Counted from the first letter of the stretch, positions 47,532 to 59,930 are shown. The stretch: 64,000 nucleotides of DNA from Apoda limacodes (GCA_946406115.1 OX291544.1:21965521-22029520), one strand, 5' to 3'. The notes: generated by a model not told the origin, from the letters alone. Numbers and translations: made by a program.

Positions 47532-49130
47532 AAATGTTTTTGTAGAAAATTAATAAATAAATTTTCTACAAATTTTAACGTTAATTATTAACTTAGAGAG
47601 AGCAACAATGTTAATACATATTTTATTTTGAATAAAGCCTGACCTAAAACTAGTCTTTGTTATGTATTATACAGTCAAGTGGAGAGAAGCACGAAGTAGA
47701 GGATGAATAACTTTGACACCAATAATCCATCAAACTTCGCCAACAATCTGAGCCAACAAACAAGATTTTGTACTCAAAGGCTATTAAATTATTGAATATA
47801 GGTATTTAGTTATTTTATTTGTAGTAGGAAATTAGAAAGTAGTAAATATTTTACCATTAATAATACAAATTGTAACCGACTCGAGGTCTGTACATAATAG
47901 AATATTGAAAAAAAAAAATTCAAAATTATTTTGAGAAACCATTGACCATTGAAAAAAGTATTTAATGTTGTCAAATTAGAGATGTGACGCACAAAATTAA
48001 CGAGTTTGTTAAATTTGAACCTCAAAAATATAGAAGGTTTTTTTTGTGATTTTTATAGACCTATTTAACTTATGACTCTACACAACAAGATGCGCTAAAA
48101 GAGATTAATTCATTAATTAAGATAGGAGTTCATGTCCAGTAACTTTCATTTGTCGGGAACAATACATCTTCGTCTCCTTTCCCACGGCACCGCCTCACCA
48201 CACTTTTGTCGTCTGTTTTTCGCAAATTGACTTATTTATATAGAATTCTAATACTTAGCCTACATATTGATCACCTTACCACCACCGTAGTTCTAATTAT
48301 GATGATAAATTATATAGTTTAAAATCTAAATCAAAAGTGAATTTCGATAAACTACAAGCAAGATGCTTGCTTTGATGCACTGAACTGAAGAGTTTCTATC
48401 TGTTTGCAATTTAAATGAAAATGCAGTCGTGTATATTTAGTCCAATCCTGAAAGCTGCATTCTACGAATTTGTCGAAGCAGCATGGATTTGTACGAAGCG
48501 TATCGGTGTTTTGTTCACTGAGTTATCAAGTACATCAAACGTTAGGCTGCCAGGAAACTGTTTGTGAAAGTCCTTGAACAAACTGTAGGATAACTTAACA
48601 TTTTCAAAGGAATTGACATACAATGTTAAAACTGACAATATACACTTCAGTTATTTCAGTTAAGTATAGTTGGATGAACATACTTAGAGTTAAATAAGTC
48701 CAGTTCCATCATTACCCTAAGGGCACTTGGGACACTAGCCTTGGAGCCCTAGTCCAGGACTAATGATGCCCCCGAAGTGCTAAAATCCAGGCTCAAATAT
48801 TTTTTCATTCAATGAAATCAATTAAACAATATAAATTGATAGTTTAACTCATATAACAAAACAGTCGCGAAACCAGCTTAGAACGTATTAACATTAATGA
48901 CGAGCATAACAGATGTCGGCGAATGTTAAGTAATTGCGGGTTCCTCTGATTTATAGCATTTTCAGTAAATAATATATAAATAGGTATTGATTATTACTTT
49001 ATATTATAAAGCATTTTGTTTTGTTTTTCAGTCTCATTTAAATATGTAGAAAAGATTCTATACTTTCGTCAAAAAAAGAAAAACCGCTGCAGCTTAACAT
49101 TAATATCAGTAAACTACCGAAAGTAACTTG
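47532..49130. other. No gene recognised
   Basis: AT-rich DNA with only short frames; no repeat family identified. Confidence 0.45.
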
Positions 49131-49134
49131 AGTT

Positions 49135-49205
49135 TTAGGGTTTCGTACCTAATTGACAAAACGGAATCCTGTCGCTGTCACTCTGCTGTCTGTCTTTCTG
49201 TTCGT
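49135..49205 (+). mobile_element. GGGTTCCGTA-family scrap
   Basis: AGGGTTTCGTACCTAATTGA, CAAAACGGAATCCTGTCGCT and CTGTCTGTCTTTCTG mark the 5' part of the family; the 3' part is absent. Confidence 0.5.
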
Positions 49206-49324
49206 TTGTTACACGTACTAGCTCGTAAACGGAATGAGCAACATGAAATTTAGAAATGTATGTTAACAATCTACGGTCTGGGTCAACACCAAAAACAAAA
49301 CATTTAAGGCGCATATAGCAGCTA

Positions 49325-49392
49325 ACTAGCGCCGCCATTAGATATCCTCGATTTTCTCGTTTCGATTAAGGATATCAAATGGCGGCGCTAGT
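49325..49392. repeat. 24-bp stem hairpin (23 of 24 paired), 20-nt loop
   Basis: ACTAGCGCCGCCATTAGATA (then TCCT) pairs with AGGATATCAAATGGCGGCGC (then TAGT) with a single mismatch. The size is compatible with a small MITE or a precursor-like hairpin. Confidence 0.75.
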
Positions 49393-50089
49393 GGACTGTA
49401 AGAGGGCCCTTAATTAAAATTTAAACAAGCAAAAAATTAGGCTTGTTGTATTTTAACGTACTCACCCCACGACAGCCCACACGTCAGGCTGAAGTAAAAT
49501 ATAACAAATTAATATACTTTTATTCTTTCTCATCTGCAAAAGTAAAGAAAAGGCCAACAGATACATTTGTCAGTTTCAGACTATTTTCAATATTCATTAG
49601 CTAGGAATTTGAAATATTCGTATATGGTACACATACCTCTAAACTAAATCAAAAATCCTAAAACGCTGATTGGTGCTGCAAAACTATTAAAATTACTAAT
49701 AAGTACCGTACCCATAGAATGCTAGTGTGGCCAACAATAAACAGGTTTTTTTAACACTAACATAATTTTTTAAGTGCATCATGTTATTATACTTTTAAAT
49801 CTTAAAGCTTAAAAAACTGGGTCTAAGTTTATCTAAGAAAATAAAACTAGTGTAGCGGGTCCATCAGGTCTATATGTATAAAAACAATGTTACATACATA
49901 AAAGCCTGGATCTTTTAGCCAACACAGATGCGACTACCAAAAAAAGAATAAAAAATAAAAGTACCGTGATGAAATTTTGAAAGATCATCTAAGTTGTCGG
50001 GTCCCGTTTGCCCTAGAGTATTGCTTCATTAAATAGTTAATAAATCCCTACTGGATTTCTGCTCCCCTAAACCTAGCTGTGAACATTTA

Positions 50090-50390
50090 ACAGTGCTTGC
50101 CAGCCTTCATACGTCCCCACTGCTGGGGCACAGCCTACCCTCTTTAGCGAGGGTGATTTGGGCCATAGTCCACACGCGGGCCCAGTACGGATTGTGGACT
50201 TCACATACGTAATTTTTTTTTTCTTGACGTATGCAGGTTTCCTCACGATGTTTTCGTTCACCGAAAAGCCAGTGGTGTGAATAAATAAATCAGTTTACTT
50301 GAGAAATTATGAAAAGACCAACCTCCGCCACTTGGGAAGTAAAGCAAAATTTTAAACCCCTCGGCTGCCACCGACGACATTTAATTTAAT
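50090..50390 (-). mobile_element. LINE 3'-UTR fragment (copy 3, inverted)
   Basis: Reading the minus strand gives CACTGGCTTTTCGGTGAACG, ATCGTGAGGAAACCTGCATA, GGACTATGGCCCAAATCACC and CCAGCAGTGGGGACGTATGA. This is the same order as 24850-25325. Confidence 0.65.
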
Positions 50391-50439
50391 TATTTAATTT
50401 AATTAAACATTTAACATTATACGAAACTAATTAATGTGC

Positions 50440-50860
50440 CACTGTAGCCGCTGAACACTTGCAACACCAGGGATTATAACTCTCGCGTTGCCGACCCTCC
50501 AAAAATCCAATAACTTCTTTCCATACTGTAGTCCTTAGAGAAAACCTTGGCAGGGATCTCATTCCACAATCCAAGCGTTTGCGGGAGGAAGTTTCTCTAA
50601 AACCGCACTGTACGCGACCATTTCGGTTCTTGAGTGTGAGAATGAATACCCTGCCGATGGCGAGAGGTGCGATGGTAGAAAGTAGCCGTGGGCATCATTT
50701 CGAACAATTCCTCAGAACACATCCAATTGTACAAGCGGTAGAACACACACAAGGAGGCAAAGTCTCTCCTCAGACTTAAGGGTTCGATACGGCAAGAGAG
50801 TTTGGGATCGTCGACAATTCTCACAGCCCGTCGTTGAACTCTCTCACTCTATCACTCGAA
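50440..50860 (-). pseudogene. 5'-truncated LINE: RT ORF C-terminus plus 3' UTR
   Basis: On the minus strand the segment reads RRAVRIVDDPKLS, then SLRRDFASLCVFYRLYN, CSEELFEMMP, FYHRTSRHRQG and WSRTVRF. After a one-base shift near 50597 it continues GMRSLPRFSLRTTVWKEVI. This is the well-known C-terminal region of lepidopteran LINE endonuclease/reverse transcriptase proteins. The 3' UTR runs into TTGCAAGTGTTCAGCGG near 50450. Only the last part of the ORF is present. Confidence 0.75.
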
Positions 50861-50892
50861 AAGGTTACAATTGGTTTCTTACTTATTATTTA

Positions 50893-51345
50893 CTAGCTTC
50901 TGCCAGCGGTTTCGCCCGCCCTAAATTTCGTTATCGGCGTAGGTTCTTACGGCAACTCCTCAATTATATAAAAAAAAAACCAACAATCAAATCTTTCCTC
51001 TTTAATGGCATAATACATTCGTGTCTGTGAAACCATGGAAATACACATACAAAATTTCAAACCAATCGGATCAGCCGTTTAGAAATTATGTGGAAAAGGA
51101 TGTAATTACGTAATTAAGTAATTAGGAATGTACAGAAGGATAATTCTTAATACCCGTGGTCCTATTACCCGTTTTCCCGTAGGAATGAAGCATTTTCCCG
51201 CGGTAAAAAGTAGTCTATGTTCATCAGGGATAATGTCGGCTTCTAATGGTAAAAGAATTTTTCAAATCGGTCCAGTAGTTTCGGAGCCTATTCAATAAAA
51301 CAAACAATCAAATCTTTCCTCTTTATAATAATAGTATAGATTTTT
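50893..51345 (-). mobile_element. Lepidopteran dispersed repeat (TTCTGCCAGCGGTTTCGCCC)
   Basis: It opens CTAGCTTCTGCCAGCGG, TTTCGCCCGCCC and ends with AATCTTTCCTCTTTATAATA followed by ATAGTATAGAT. Internal AATCAAATCTTTCCTCTTTA occurs twice (about 50983 and 51307), suggesting an internal duplication or two nested copies. Confidence 0.6.
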
Positions 51346-51995
51346 TCTAAAATGTCGATATTTTTATCTATATGACTATCAAACCACATCAGTATAGTCC
51401 TAATAGTTTCAAAATTAAGATTACCAACATGCGGATAGACAGACGGGCAGACAATTTCAGACATTGCTGAAAAGTTTAAGTTTCAGTCGTAGAAGTAAGA
51501 AATAAAATATATATTTAAATTTCTCAGATTTTGCTCTTTTTAAAGCTCAGCCTAATAATACCTACCAAGCTCGTACGTGACCTAATTAGTTCAAAGTTCC
51601 TTTTCAGTTAAGCTTCTGATTAAAAGCTCTATGGGTGTGATTTTCTTGCCTCACTATTTCTACTAAATGAATTATTTGAATTATCTACATACCTGTAGGT
51701 ATTTCCCGTCATTGATTAATTTGTTAGGTACTTGTCTACTGCTCGGTGGTAAACATGCCGTAGCCATCGGGCGTGCCATATTTCAATAATGTATGTAGGT
51801 TTGTATGTATATATGTTATTCCCCGAAGGGGTTAACTAATTGCGGGGAATAAACCCAAATTTTTGCCAACCACTTTAGTCCTGCGCGAAAGGAAGTGAGC
51901 CCATTGCCGCAACACTGCTTCTGATTCAGTTTATCTGGACTAAGGTGGCTTTAAAACTACAAATCTATGTTAAGGGCTAACACGGAATACCAAGA

Positions 51996-52175
51996 ACAGA
52001 ATAATATGCCCCTTTGTTACTTCTAGACAAACAATACGATGTAAGTCAGAATTGGATACCATCCTTCAAAACCACAATACTATGTTTATTTGTAAAACGA
52101 AATAACAGAAACAGAATAACATGCCCCTTTGCCAATTGTAGACAAATTATAAGAAGTAAGTCAGAATTGGACACC
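51996..52175. repeat. Direct duplication with 115-bp period
   Basis: ACAGAATAATATGCCCCTTT at 51996 and ACAGAATAACATGCCCCTTT at 52111 begin two copies. Both contain TCTAGACAAAC/TGTAGACAAAT, AAGTCAGAATTGGA and ACCATCC. Confidence 0.75.
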
Positions 52176-52229
52176 ATCCAACAAAACAATAATTTTATGT
52201 TACGGTTTTTAACAACAGTTTGATTTTCC

Positions 52230-53400
52230 TTTTGAAACAATCATATTCTTAGTTTTATTTGGCAAATATTTAGGCTGTTTTTTTAAAACACGAACTCTTT
52301 AAGCAAGCAAAATTTATTTTTCATACCATCTATTCCAAAAACGCTATGAGTCCGCTATTAGGCGGGAGCAAAGTGCGTGTTTTGCTCCTGCTCTCGAAGC
52401 GGGTAGTAATAAATTTTGAACAATTTCTGACAAACCAAAAATGCGATCTGCGTTCTGTTCTTTGTTCTTTGTAACAATGGTTTAGTAAATATAACATTTA
52501 AAAACTGTTTAAATGTTTCAAATGTAAATATAAAATTTGAATAAAATTTTACTTTAATCAATAATTTTATTTTTTTTGCATGAGTTGTGATTTAGACACG
52601 TGCCTTTTATTTCTTTTTTGACAGAGGTAGTAAAAAGTATAGTGTATTACTGTCACACAATATTTTTAGCTCGGGCGACGTATATTAAATCCCTCACTAC
52701 ACTCGGTTTTCTACTTTAGAATCTTTCGCTACGTTCTGGATTCAAAATACACCCTCGTCATAAAAATACTAATTTGCTCCCTTGTAATACAATCTACTAT
52801 TGTAAAAGAAGAAGCTTTTTGTCACGACTTAAGTTGTAGGGTCCCGTAGTCAAAGGGTGCCAACAGAGCCCTACCACTAAGCCTACGTTTTCGGCCCGTC
52901 TGTGCGTCTATAAGGGGGCCGTATTTTTTACATAGGAATGGATTGCAGCCTAAAATTTTACGCAGAGTATGTACTTTTACGGATTTTCTAAAGAAAATAT
53001 TTAGGGCGAAGTCTACATACAAGAAACACATTTTTGTTGTTTTTACTCTATCGTGTAAACGGTAACACAAAAAATAGTAAAAGAACAAATAATAAAAACC
53101 AGTCGGGCTCGTGTCTACCGTGGTGGCATGGAATCTTCAGTGCGCGATTTATATGAATACTTAGGGTTTTGAATAAATACTTGACTATAGAACATAACTG
53201 CAAAATATGTTATGTCATAATTATAAATAACATACATTTCTAAATAATAAATTAAATCTAAAAGCTATAAGTAATACGGGAAAGCGGAAACCTAAAAGAA
53301 ACACAGATGTGTGTAATGCTAAACTTATTAAATTACGTGGGCTGACTTTGGAATTGTTTTTCAAGTTCCTCTTAGGCAATCAATTATTAACATATCGACC
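52230..53400. other. No gene recognised; one GGGTTCCG-family scrap
   Basis: A degraded GTAGGGTCCCGTAGTCAAAG with CCCTACCACTAAGCCTACG lies at about 52838-52910. The remainder is unassigned AT-rich DNA. Confidence 0.45.
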
Positions 53401-53409
53401 CTGAAAGTA

Positions 53410-53840
53410 TCAAATGTCGTAAAAGCCATTTTGCCCAAAATAACTTTTTTCCACTTTATTACTAAGTAAAACGTGCTCTATCGATCTGTATATTTAAAAT
53501 TTCGATATTTGCGAACAAATAGTCATTACTACCTAGATTTATTTGTATCACAAACAGAATTTGCCTAAAAAAATTGTTGTAATATTTAAAATATTTAAAA
53601 TTATCAAAACATTGAGGTAAAAGACAATGTGCTGTGACGTATGGCTGACACTACATTTTTTGTCAAATACATTGTGTAATTAAAATTATTTTTTTGTCGT
53701 AAAAGACGACGTAATTTATTAATATATTGTTGTTAGAAATTCTTTTTTGTCTGCATGGCTGATACCACATTTTGCAGAAAAAGTTTGGTTATTAAAAAAA
53801 AAAAAATTTAAACATTTGTCGTAAAAGACAATTAACCTAC
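53410..53840 (+). repeat. Repeated TTGTCGTAAAAGACAA motif upstream of transposon-protein remnant
   Basis: Full or partial copies occur near 53413, 53620, 53694 and 53817. The motif is itself an inverted repeat (TTGTC/GACAA). ATGGCTGACACTACATTTTT and ATGGCTGATACCACATTTTG form another direct pair. They may be subterminal repeats of the element carrying the ORF at 54039. Confidence 0.5.
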
Positions 53841-54017
53841 TAGTGAAAATTACGTTTATGAAATTAGTACCAGACAAGGTCAAAAATAATATACCGTTAT
53901 TTGTTGTAAGAACCAAAACGTTTGTAGAATATTAATTTATAAAATTACCTTGCCAGCTTGAACTATAGATTAGTGAGATTTTGAGTACATAAAAGCCGCC
54001 CGCGCGTACGGCATTTA

Positions 54018-54654
54018 TCATGCCAAAGTGAATCTGACTTGACGAGTGAAGATGATAAAAGTAAAAAAAAATGTATTATCGTACATGACAAAACTATGAT
54101 ATGTGAAGAGCAAAATGAGATAAAGAAAAAAGAAAAGAGAATTGATTTAAAAATGTTAAACAAAAGGCTAAAAGATGACGGAAAAAAGTATACTACAAAA
54201 AGAGGAACGATTGTTGAAGCAAAGTCTATGAAGAAAAACCCTTGTACTCAAGAAAAATGCAAAAGAGGTTGCTTTGAAATAAGTGACGAGAGACGCAATT
54301 CAGTTTTTTTAACTTCACTGGAGTATTGATGTTAAACGGCGACGTGATTGGTTGGTTCGTTGTGCACGCGAAGGGAAGATAAAAAGGAAAAGAATGAAAC
54401 TAACAGAAGAAACCGTTCTTTTGAATATTACATATGGCGAAGGTCATAGAAAAGTGTGCCAACAGTTTTTATTAAGTACCTTAGATATAACGCAAAGGCA
54501 CCTGCTATGTACATTATCTAATTCAACGGAAGGTATGGCGCAAATGGAAATGAGAAAGCGAAATATCCCAGACAAATACTCAGAATTAGCCAAAAATTAT
54601 GTTCGTAAATTTATAGAGAAACTTCCAGACAAACCAGAAACTTCCTTGATGTAA
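54018..54654 (+). pseudogene. Transposon-derived protein N-terminus, frameshifted and truncated
   Basis: Two frames overlap in function. The first (open to 54327) is Lys-rich, then GKKYTTKRGT and NPCTQEKCKRGCFEISDERR. The second (to TAA at 54655) reads HWSIDVKRRRDWLVRC, YGEGHRKVCQQFLLSTLDIT, and RHLLCTLSNSTEGMAQMEMR. I recognise this order (YTT..G, a CxxxxCxxxC cluster, a W..D..RR segment, VC..FL.TL) as the N-terminal region of a widespread insect transposase-like protein family whose catalytic part would lie further on. Here the shift falls at a seven-T run (54304-54310) and the catalytic part is missing. No in-frame ATG precedes the conserved part. Confidence 0.65.
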
Positions 54655-56120
54655 TAAAGGAGTTTTTGATTGTCAATTAGTGATCTTTATTAGTTTTACA
54701 GTATTTGTAGATATGTATATACATATTTAAGTTACAAATAGAATTATATATATGGACTTAGACCAGTTTTACCCAAACGGATTGGTTAAGGAACGCGCCT
54801 ATTTTATTAAATATGTATAAAAGCTCTATTTTTGTTTAAAACACGAACTACGTGCACATTGCAAGCAAGCAATTACCAACAAGTTTTAACTTCAAACAAA
54901 ACTTTTCAATTTCTAAAATTCTCTAGATATAGCGGATGCGCTGTTTCCTCTGCTTTTATTTCCGCTATTTTACTATGTTGTGTTTTGGTTAGATAATTTA
55001 ATTTGTTTACCTTAATTTTTTATTTATTTACTCCCAAATGTGATGAAAAATATTGTGTGTAACACGGCCGGTATAAAAATTACAAACTCGATTTTCGACT
55101 ACAAGCGCTATTTTCTACAAAATATATGTAAAAAAAGTACTTATTGTGTTGTTTTATTTATTTACCCGTAAGTTATTATACACTGGTCTACATTACATCC
55201 TTACCTTACACAGGCAGAGGCTGAAATCGTTCCACGTATGGAAAGAATAACTTAGCTTACTTGTTTACTACTTGTTTGCTTACTATTTCTCAATTACAAA
55301 TTACAAAAATGTATTAATATATTAAAAATGGCGATTCACTTTGACACTTGTCCGTAAAATATTATCAGAATCAGAGTAAAGACGGCGGATAAGGGCCGAA
55401 ATTGTGTGACGGACGGAAATTACGGAACTTATACAGAACCCTAAAAAGATGTTACTTAAACTTTTAAGCACAAGCACTTGATTCATTTTACAACCTTAAA
55501 TTATTGTCATCTTACCTGTTTAAATATTTTTGTGGATTAAAAATTAACGTTTTCATTATTTTTTTATAATTTTTCTTCTATCTCTTTCTCTATCTCCCCA
55601 AACTCTCTCTTTGTAAAAGTCACGTTCCGAAATCATCATTCAATGTGTTTTCCCTAAATGTATAAATCATTTCGTAACAGTTACAATTGGATTTCGTGTG
55701 ACTGATGTGTCTGTCACCTAGAAAACGAATATATGGGAAAATTAATTGTTTGAACTTTTTACAACGTTATATATGTATTTGCTGACAATTTTTTTATGCA
55801 GGAGGTTAAAACATTTACAACACTGAGTCAGCATGTTTTACTTAGTAAATCAGAATGATAGTTTTTTAAAAAAACCCTGACAAGTGCGATTCTGACTCGC
55901 ACACCGAGGGTTCCGTGCAATCTTTTAATTACAGATAAGTCGGATTGAATGACTACTATGTAATTGAAAAAATGTTACTTACCTTATACTACGTAAATAG
56001 TCATCAATTGTGTGTTATACATGCATTAAGTTAAGGTTGCGTAAAATAAAAAAAATTCAAGTTCAAAGTGTAAGGAAGGTATTCTTTAACTTTTTATTAT
56101 GTTTTATATATTTGTAGTAT
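54655..56120. other. No gene; diverged repeat copy and GGGTTCCG scraps
   Basis: About 54785-55060 resembles 59935-60180 (see that entry). Short GGGTTCCG-family ends occur near 55395-55445 (ACGGACGGAAATTACGGAAC) and 55876-55920 (AAGTGCGATTCTGACTCGCA then CACCGAGGGTTCCGTGC). Confidence 0.5.
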
Positions 56121-56124
56121 CTAC

Positions 56125-56900
56125 TAAAAGTCTTCAACCGCGGAAATGACTTGTCGACTAGGGCCCCCTAATAATATCCCAATCAGACTATCACAATGGC
56201 AATATAGGACCGAAGCTAGCAAACCATTTTCAGTCAAATGCAATACAAGGTATAGCAAAATTTGCCGTTTTTTATCCGTTATATTCAAAGTTTTATCGTT
56301 GAACTATTTTTTGAAAACAGGCCATGGTCGGCTAACTTCGAATGATGTAACCACCTATGCAAAATGTAACATGCAAAGGTGATAGGGACCTATGAAGAGG
56401 CTGAGAATTTGATATTTCAACTTTCTTTGAAGTTAGCCGACTATAGTTTATTTTTGTTAAAACTAGCTCAACGGCAAATTTATTAACATTGCGGATGAAC
56501 AACGGATAAAAAACGGCCAATTTTCGGCCACTTTGCAATCTGGTGGCATTGCATGTTACGTTCTGCATAGTTGACTCGCTAACTTCTCTCAAAGTTAGCC
56601 AACCATAGCCTTTTTTTTAAAAACTAGCTCAACCGCATATTTTTAACATTACGTATGACCAACGGATAAAAAACGGCATATTATTAGCCACTTTTCGGGT
56701 CTGTATGACCCTTGCATATCCTATTGTGTAAAGGCCATGGTCGGCTAACTACGAGTAAAGTGAATTTCAAAAAATAGCTCAACGGTTTTTTTTAATATAA
56801 CGGATAAAAAAAGTATAGTTTGGTATACCTACTTTGTCTTGCATTTGACTTAAAGTTGTATGCTAACTTCAAAGACCTCCAAAAGCCGGCCGGTGAGTGC
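56125..56900. mobile_element. Foldback-like cluster of inverted GGTCGGCTAACTnCGA segments
   Basis: CCATGGTCGGCTAACTTCGA (56320), GAAGTTAGCCGACTATAG (56430), AAAGTTAGCCAACCATAG (56590) and GGCCATGGTCGGCTAACTAC (56735) alternate in orientation. Each is flanked by TATCCGTT/AACGGATAAAAAACGG and TAGCTCAACGG. The left outer arm (~56220-56330) and right outer arm (~56735-56860) are inverted copies. Confidence 0.6.
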
Positions 56901-57445
56901 GGGTGCACAAAAAATATCTGCACACATTCAACTTGTTCAAATATATTTGTAGATAAATTAAATTAAGGGTCCTTGGAATATGATGAAAACAGGTTGTAGA
57001 CAATTTAATTCAAACGTAATTTCTCAATAGTTGCCAAAGTAATAATGGATTATTGATGTACAACAGATATTTGGTGGTTTTCTAGCTTAAAGGCTGTATA
57101 GCAGCTAACTATCACCGCTATTAAATATTTCTAATTTACTCATCGACGAAAGCGAATTTCGAAAATCCAAATGTTGAAAATATAAAACTAGTCATAAGCT
57201 GTTTTTAGAACGTTTTCTATTACTCTTAAATAATATCTGTGGGTTTAAGTAGGCATTTTTGCTAAAAATGGCCGTTTTTTACATAAATATTAATAACAAG
57301 TACAAAATGACAGTTTTTTTACCCTTGGATTAAGGTCAGAAGCTGACATTCCGAAAGGGTAAGAATCATAGATATATATTACTTCGTAAGGACCGGGCCA
57401 GTAGCGTCTTCAAGTGAACGTGCCTTTTTGTTTCAGTGGATTTTA

Positions 57446-57665
57446 AAATCGGTTAAGTGCGAGTTGGACTCGCGCACCGAAAGTTTCGTACCACCGTTTG
57501 TTTACGTAGTTTACGAACACAAAAAGCCTTAATTTTAAATATCGTTTCCAACAAACAAATGTGTTACTGTTTCTCTTAATAATCACTGGATGGCGCTGAT
57601 ACGGTAATTTAAGATGGGCTCAGGCTCTAATGGCTCGGGCTCGTCTCACGCTTGGCCAGTTTTAA
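57446..57665 (+). mobile_element. GGGTTCCG-family fragment
   Basis: AAATCGGTTAAGTGCGAGTT and GGACTCGCGCACCGAAAGTT are a diverged 5' end. The body degenerates after 57510; TCTCACGCTTGGCCAG near 57640 may be an inverted end. Confidence 0.5.
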
Positions 57666-59930
57666 TTGTTTTCTGTTAAACTTTAGAGCTCACATAATCA
57701 CGACAAGTTTGAAGTTTGAATGTATTACAGTTTTTACGATAGAATTTAAGTGTAGTTCGCTGGTCTACTAATCTACCTATTTAATAAATAAAATGTTTAT
57801 TAAATGAAGACTTTGTGCATTATTTCAATTTAATTTAGTATTATTATATACACAGAATCCGTTCGTATTTAAGCGTTCGGAAATAAGCAGCTATGAGATT
57901 AATTTAATTAATGTTTCGCCAAAGAACACTGAAATTGGATCTATGGTAAACAGAATTTGAGCTGATTCGGTATTGACAATATCCTTCATATTTCCAATAA
58001 ATTTGTAACTCAGCAATCCTTTAAAATTACCTTTTGAGTAGTGCCTCGTATTATCAAATAATTCTCTACATTTAAAAAAGAGAAGCAACATTTGATTTGT
58101 ATTTTAAGGCTAGTGAGTAAAGCCGGTAACATACGTAGTTTTAATGTTATATACATCAAAATATATTGATACAGAACTTATATATATTTATAGATACGTG
58201 TGTGGTTATTTAAAGTTTACCATAGAAAATTTATCACAAAGCGGCTTGCTATAGTTTATGTTAATATTAGGTCCATACATGAAATTGATGTTTTATATAG
58301 AAAAATAAAAACTATTTTTTTATTTTTTTTTAATCAATCAAAGTAGGTACCGTTGTGTTTTATGTATTTTATAGGGAGTTTATTGATTCCTTTGCTGAAG
58401 AAATTGCGGGAGCGAGAATCAACAAAATCTTTGAAGGTGTTTTGGACTCCCTCATCTGAATTGATTTTTTTTCCAATAAAAAAAATATCCAAATTCCGAA
58501 AAAAGGGCTTTAATATATATATTTATAGCTCCATATGTTACGGGCATAATTACACTTGTCGATTTTTATTGAATTCTACTGGCTATAAAAATTAAGAAAG
58601 TATAAAAATGATTTAAAAAACGAATTTACGATTATATCTTTATATTGCTTGCTGCCAGGGTATGGTTATTTAGAGCTCGTTAAGTAGAATAAAATATAAA
58701 TATTTATATTTTTGCGTAAAAAATATTGGGAAATAAACTAATGAGAAGCCACCAAAGTTTTTTTTTAAATAAAAATTGAAATTTTTGAAATTGAAATATG
58801 GTGATAATGATTATTATTCCGTATATTTAACTAACAAATACTAATATTATGAAAATCAGGTTTTTTTCTTTTAAATTTCCTCATTTTTGCTATTACAACT
58901 TGATTTTGCTGTCAAATAAGTAGCTCATGAAGGATTCACTAACCTTCTGCTTTATGAATAATTTTGCCATTCGGACGGCATAAATTCTACATTTATTACG
59001 AAACCCTAAATGTGCGCAGTTGGCTGGTTTTTCTTATGAATTGATTTACAAATAATTATATTTCGAACTAAAACCATTTAGCCTATGTTACTTAGGGATA
59101 GTTTAGTATCCTATTTGTAACAGAAACTTAAAATCGCTTTAGCAGTTGCAGAGATTACCCCCTACATACAAATAATCATACATTTTTAATATATAATATA
59201 GATAAAAATAAGTATGATTATAATTTTGCTATTTATTATTTAATACATATAATGCTAAGGTAAATTTTATTTTTAATTACTACAAAGTAGGTATACATAT
59301 TTCTATGATTTTATTTAATAAGTATCCTTTCAAAACAAAAAACAAAGAATTTTATATTGAAATTAAAAGAACACTAAACGAAAAAAGATTTTATGCCAAA
59401 TGTATTTTGTGCACAAAGTCAAGCAATTTTTTCCCTTTTGAACCCCGTCATATTTCACTGGGCTGAAGAGTTTTCCGCATCATAAAATCTTGGCTCCTTT
59501 TTCTTTTATTATGATTTCCAGGATAAAGACAGCTTTAAGCCCCGATAATATGACAAAAGATCTGTTTAAATTAAAAAAAAACTACAATAAAACATGGTAA
59601 AACTGTCTGAAAGCGTGGAGTATAAAACTGTCTGAAAGCACTTCAAATTTTATATTGCCATGTTTTTATTCTAGATACACTCCGAAAGAAAAGAGTATCA
59701 GTTCCGGTAAACTAGTTGGAAGGTGATATATATATTATAATATTTATAAAATAAACAGTTTTAGTATAAACAGTGTTAACAGTAGTAATATAATTATATT
59801 ATAATATTTATAAAATAAACAGTAACATTACGTGCAGGTAAGGCAGGTGCTAAGACTTTAATTACTCCCATGGGCTTTTTCTTTGTAATATTTTTTGCTC
59901 AAAGCAAAGCGCGCGTTCATAGAACCCACG
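57666..59930. other. No gene recognised
   Basis: Very AT-rich. Minor local duplications: AAAACTGTCTGAAAGC at 59597 and 59622, and ATAATATTTATAAAATAAAC near 59738 and 59800. Confidence 0.45.
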
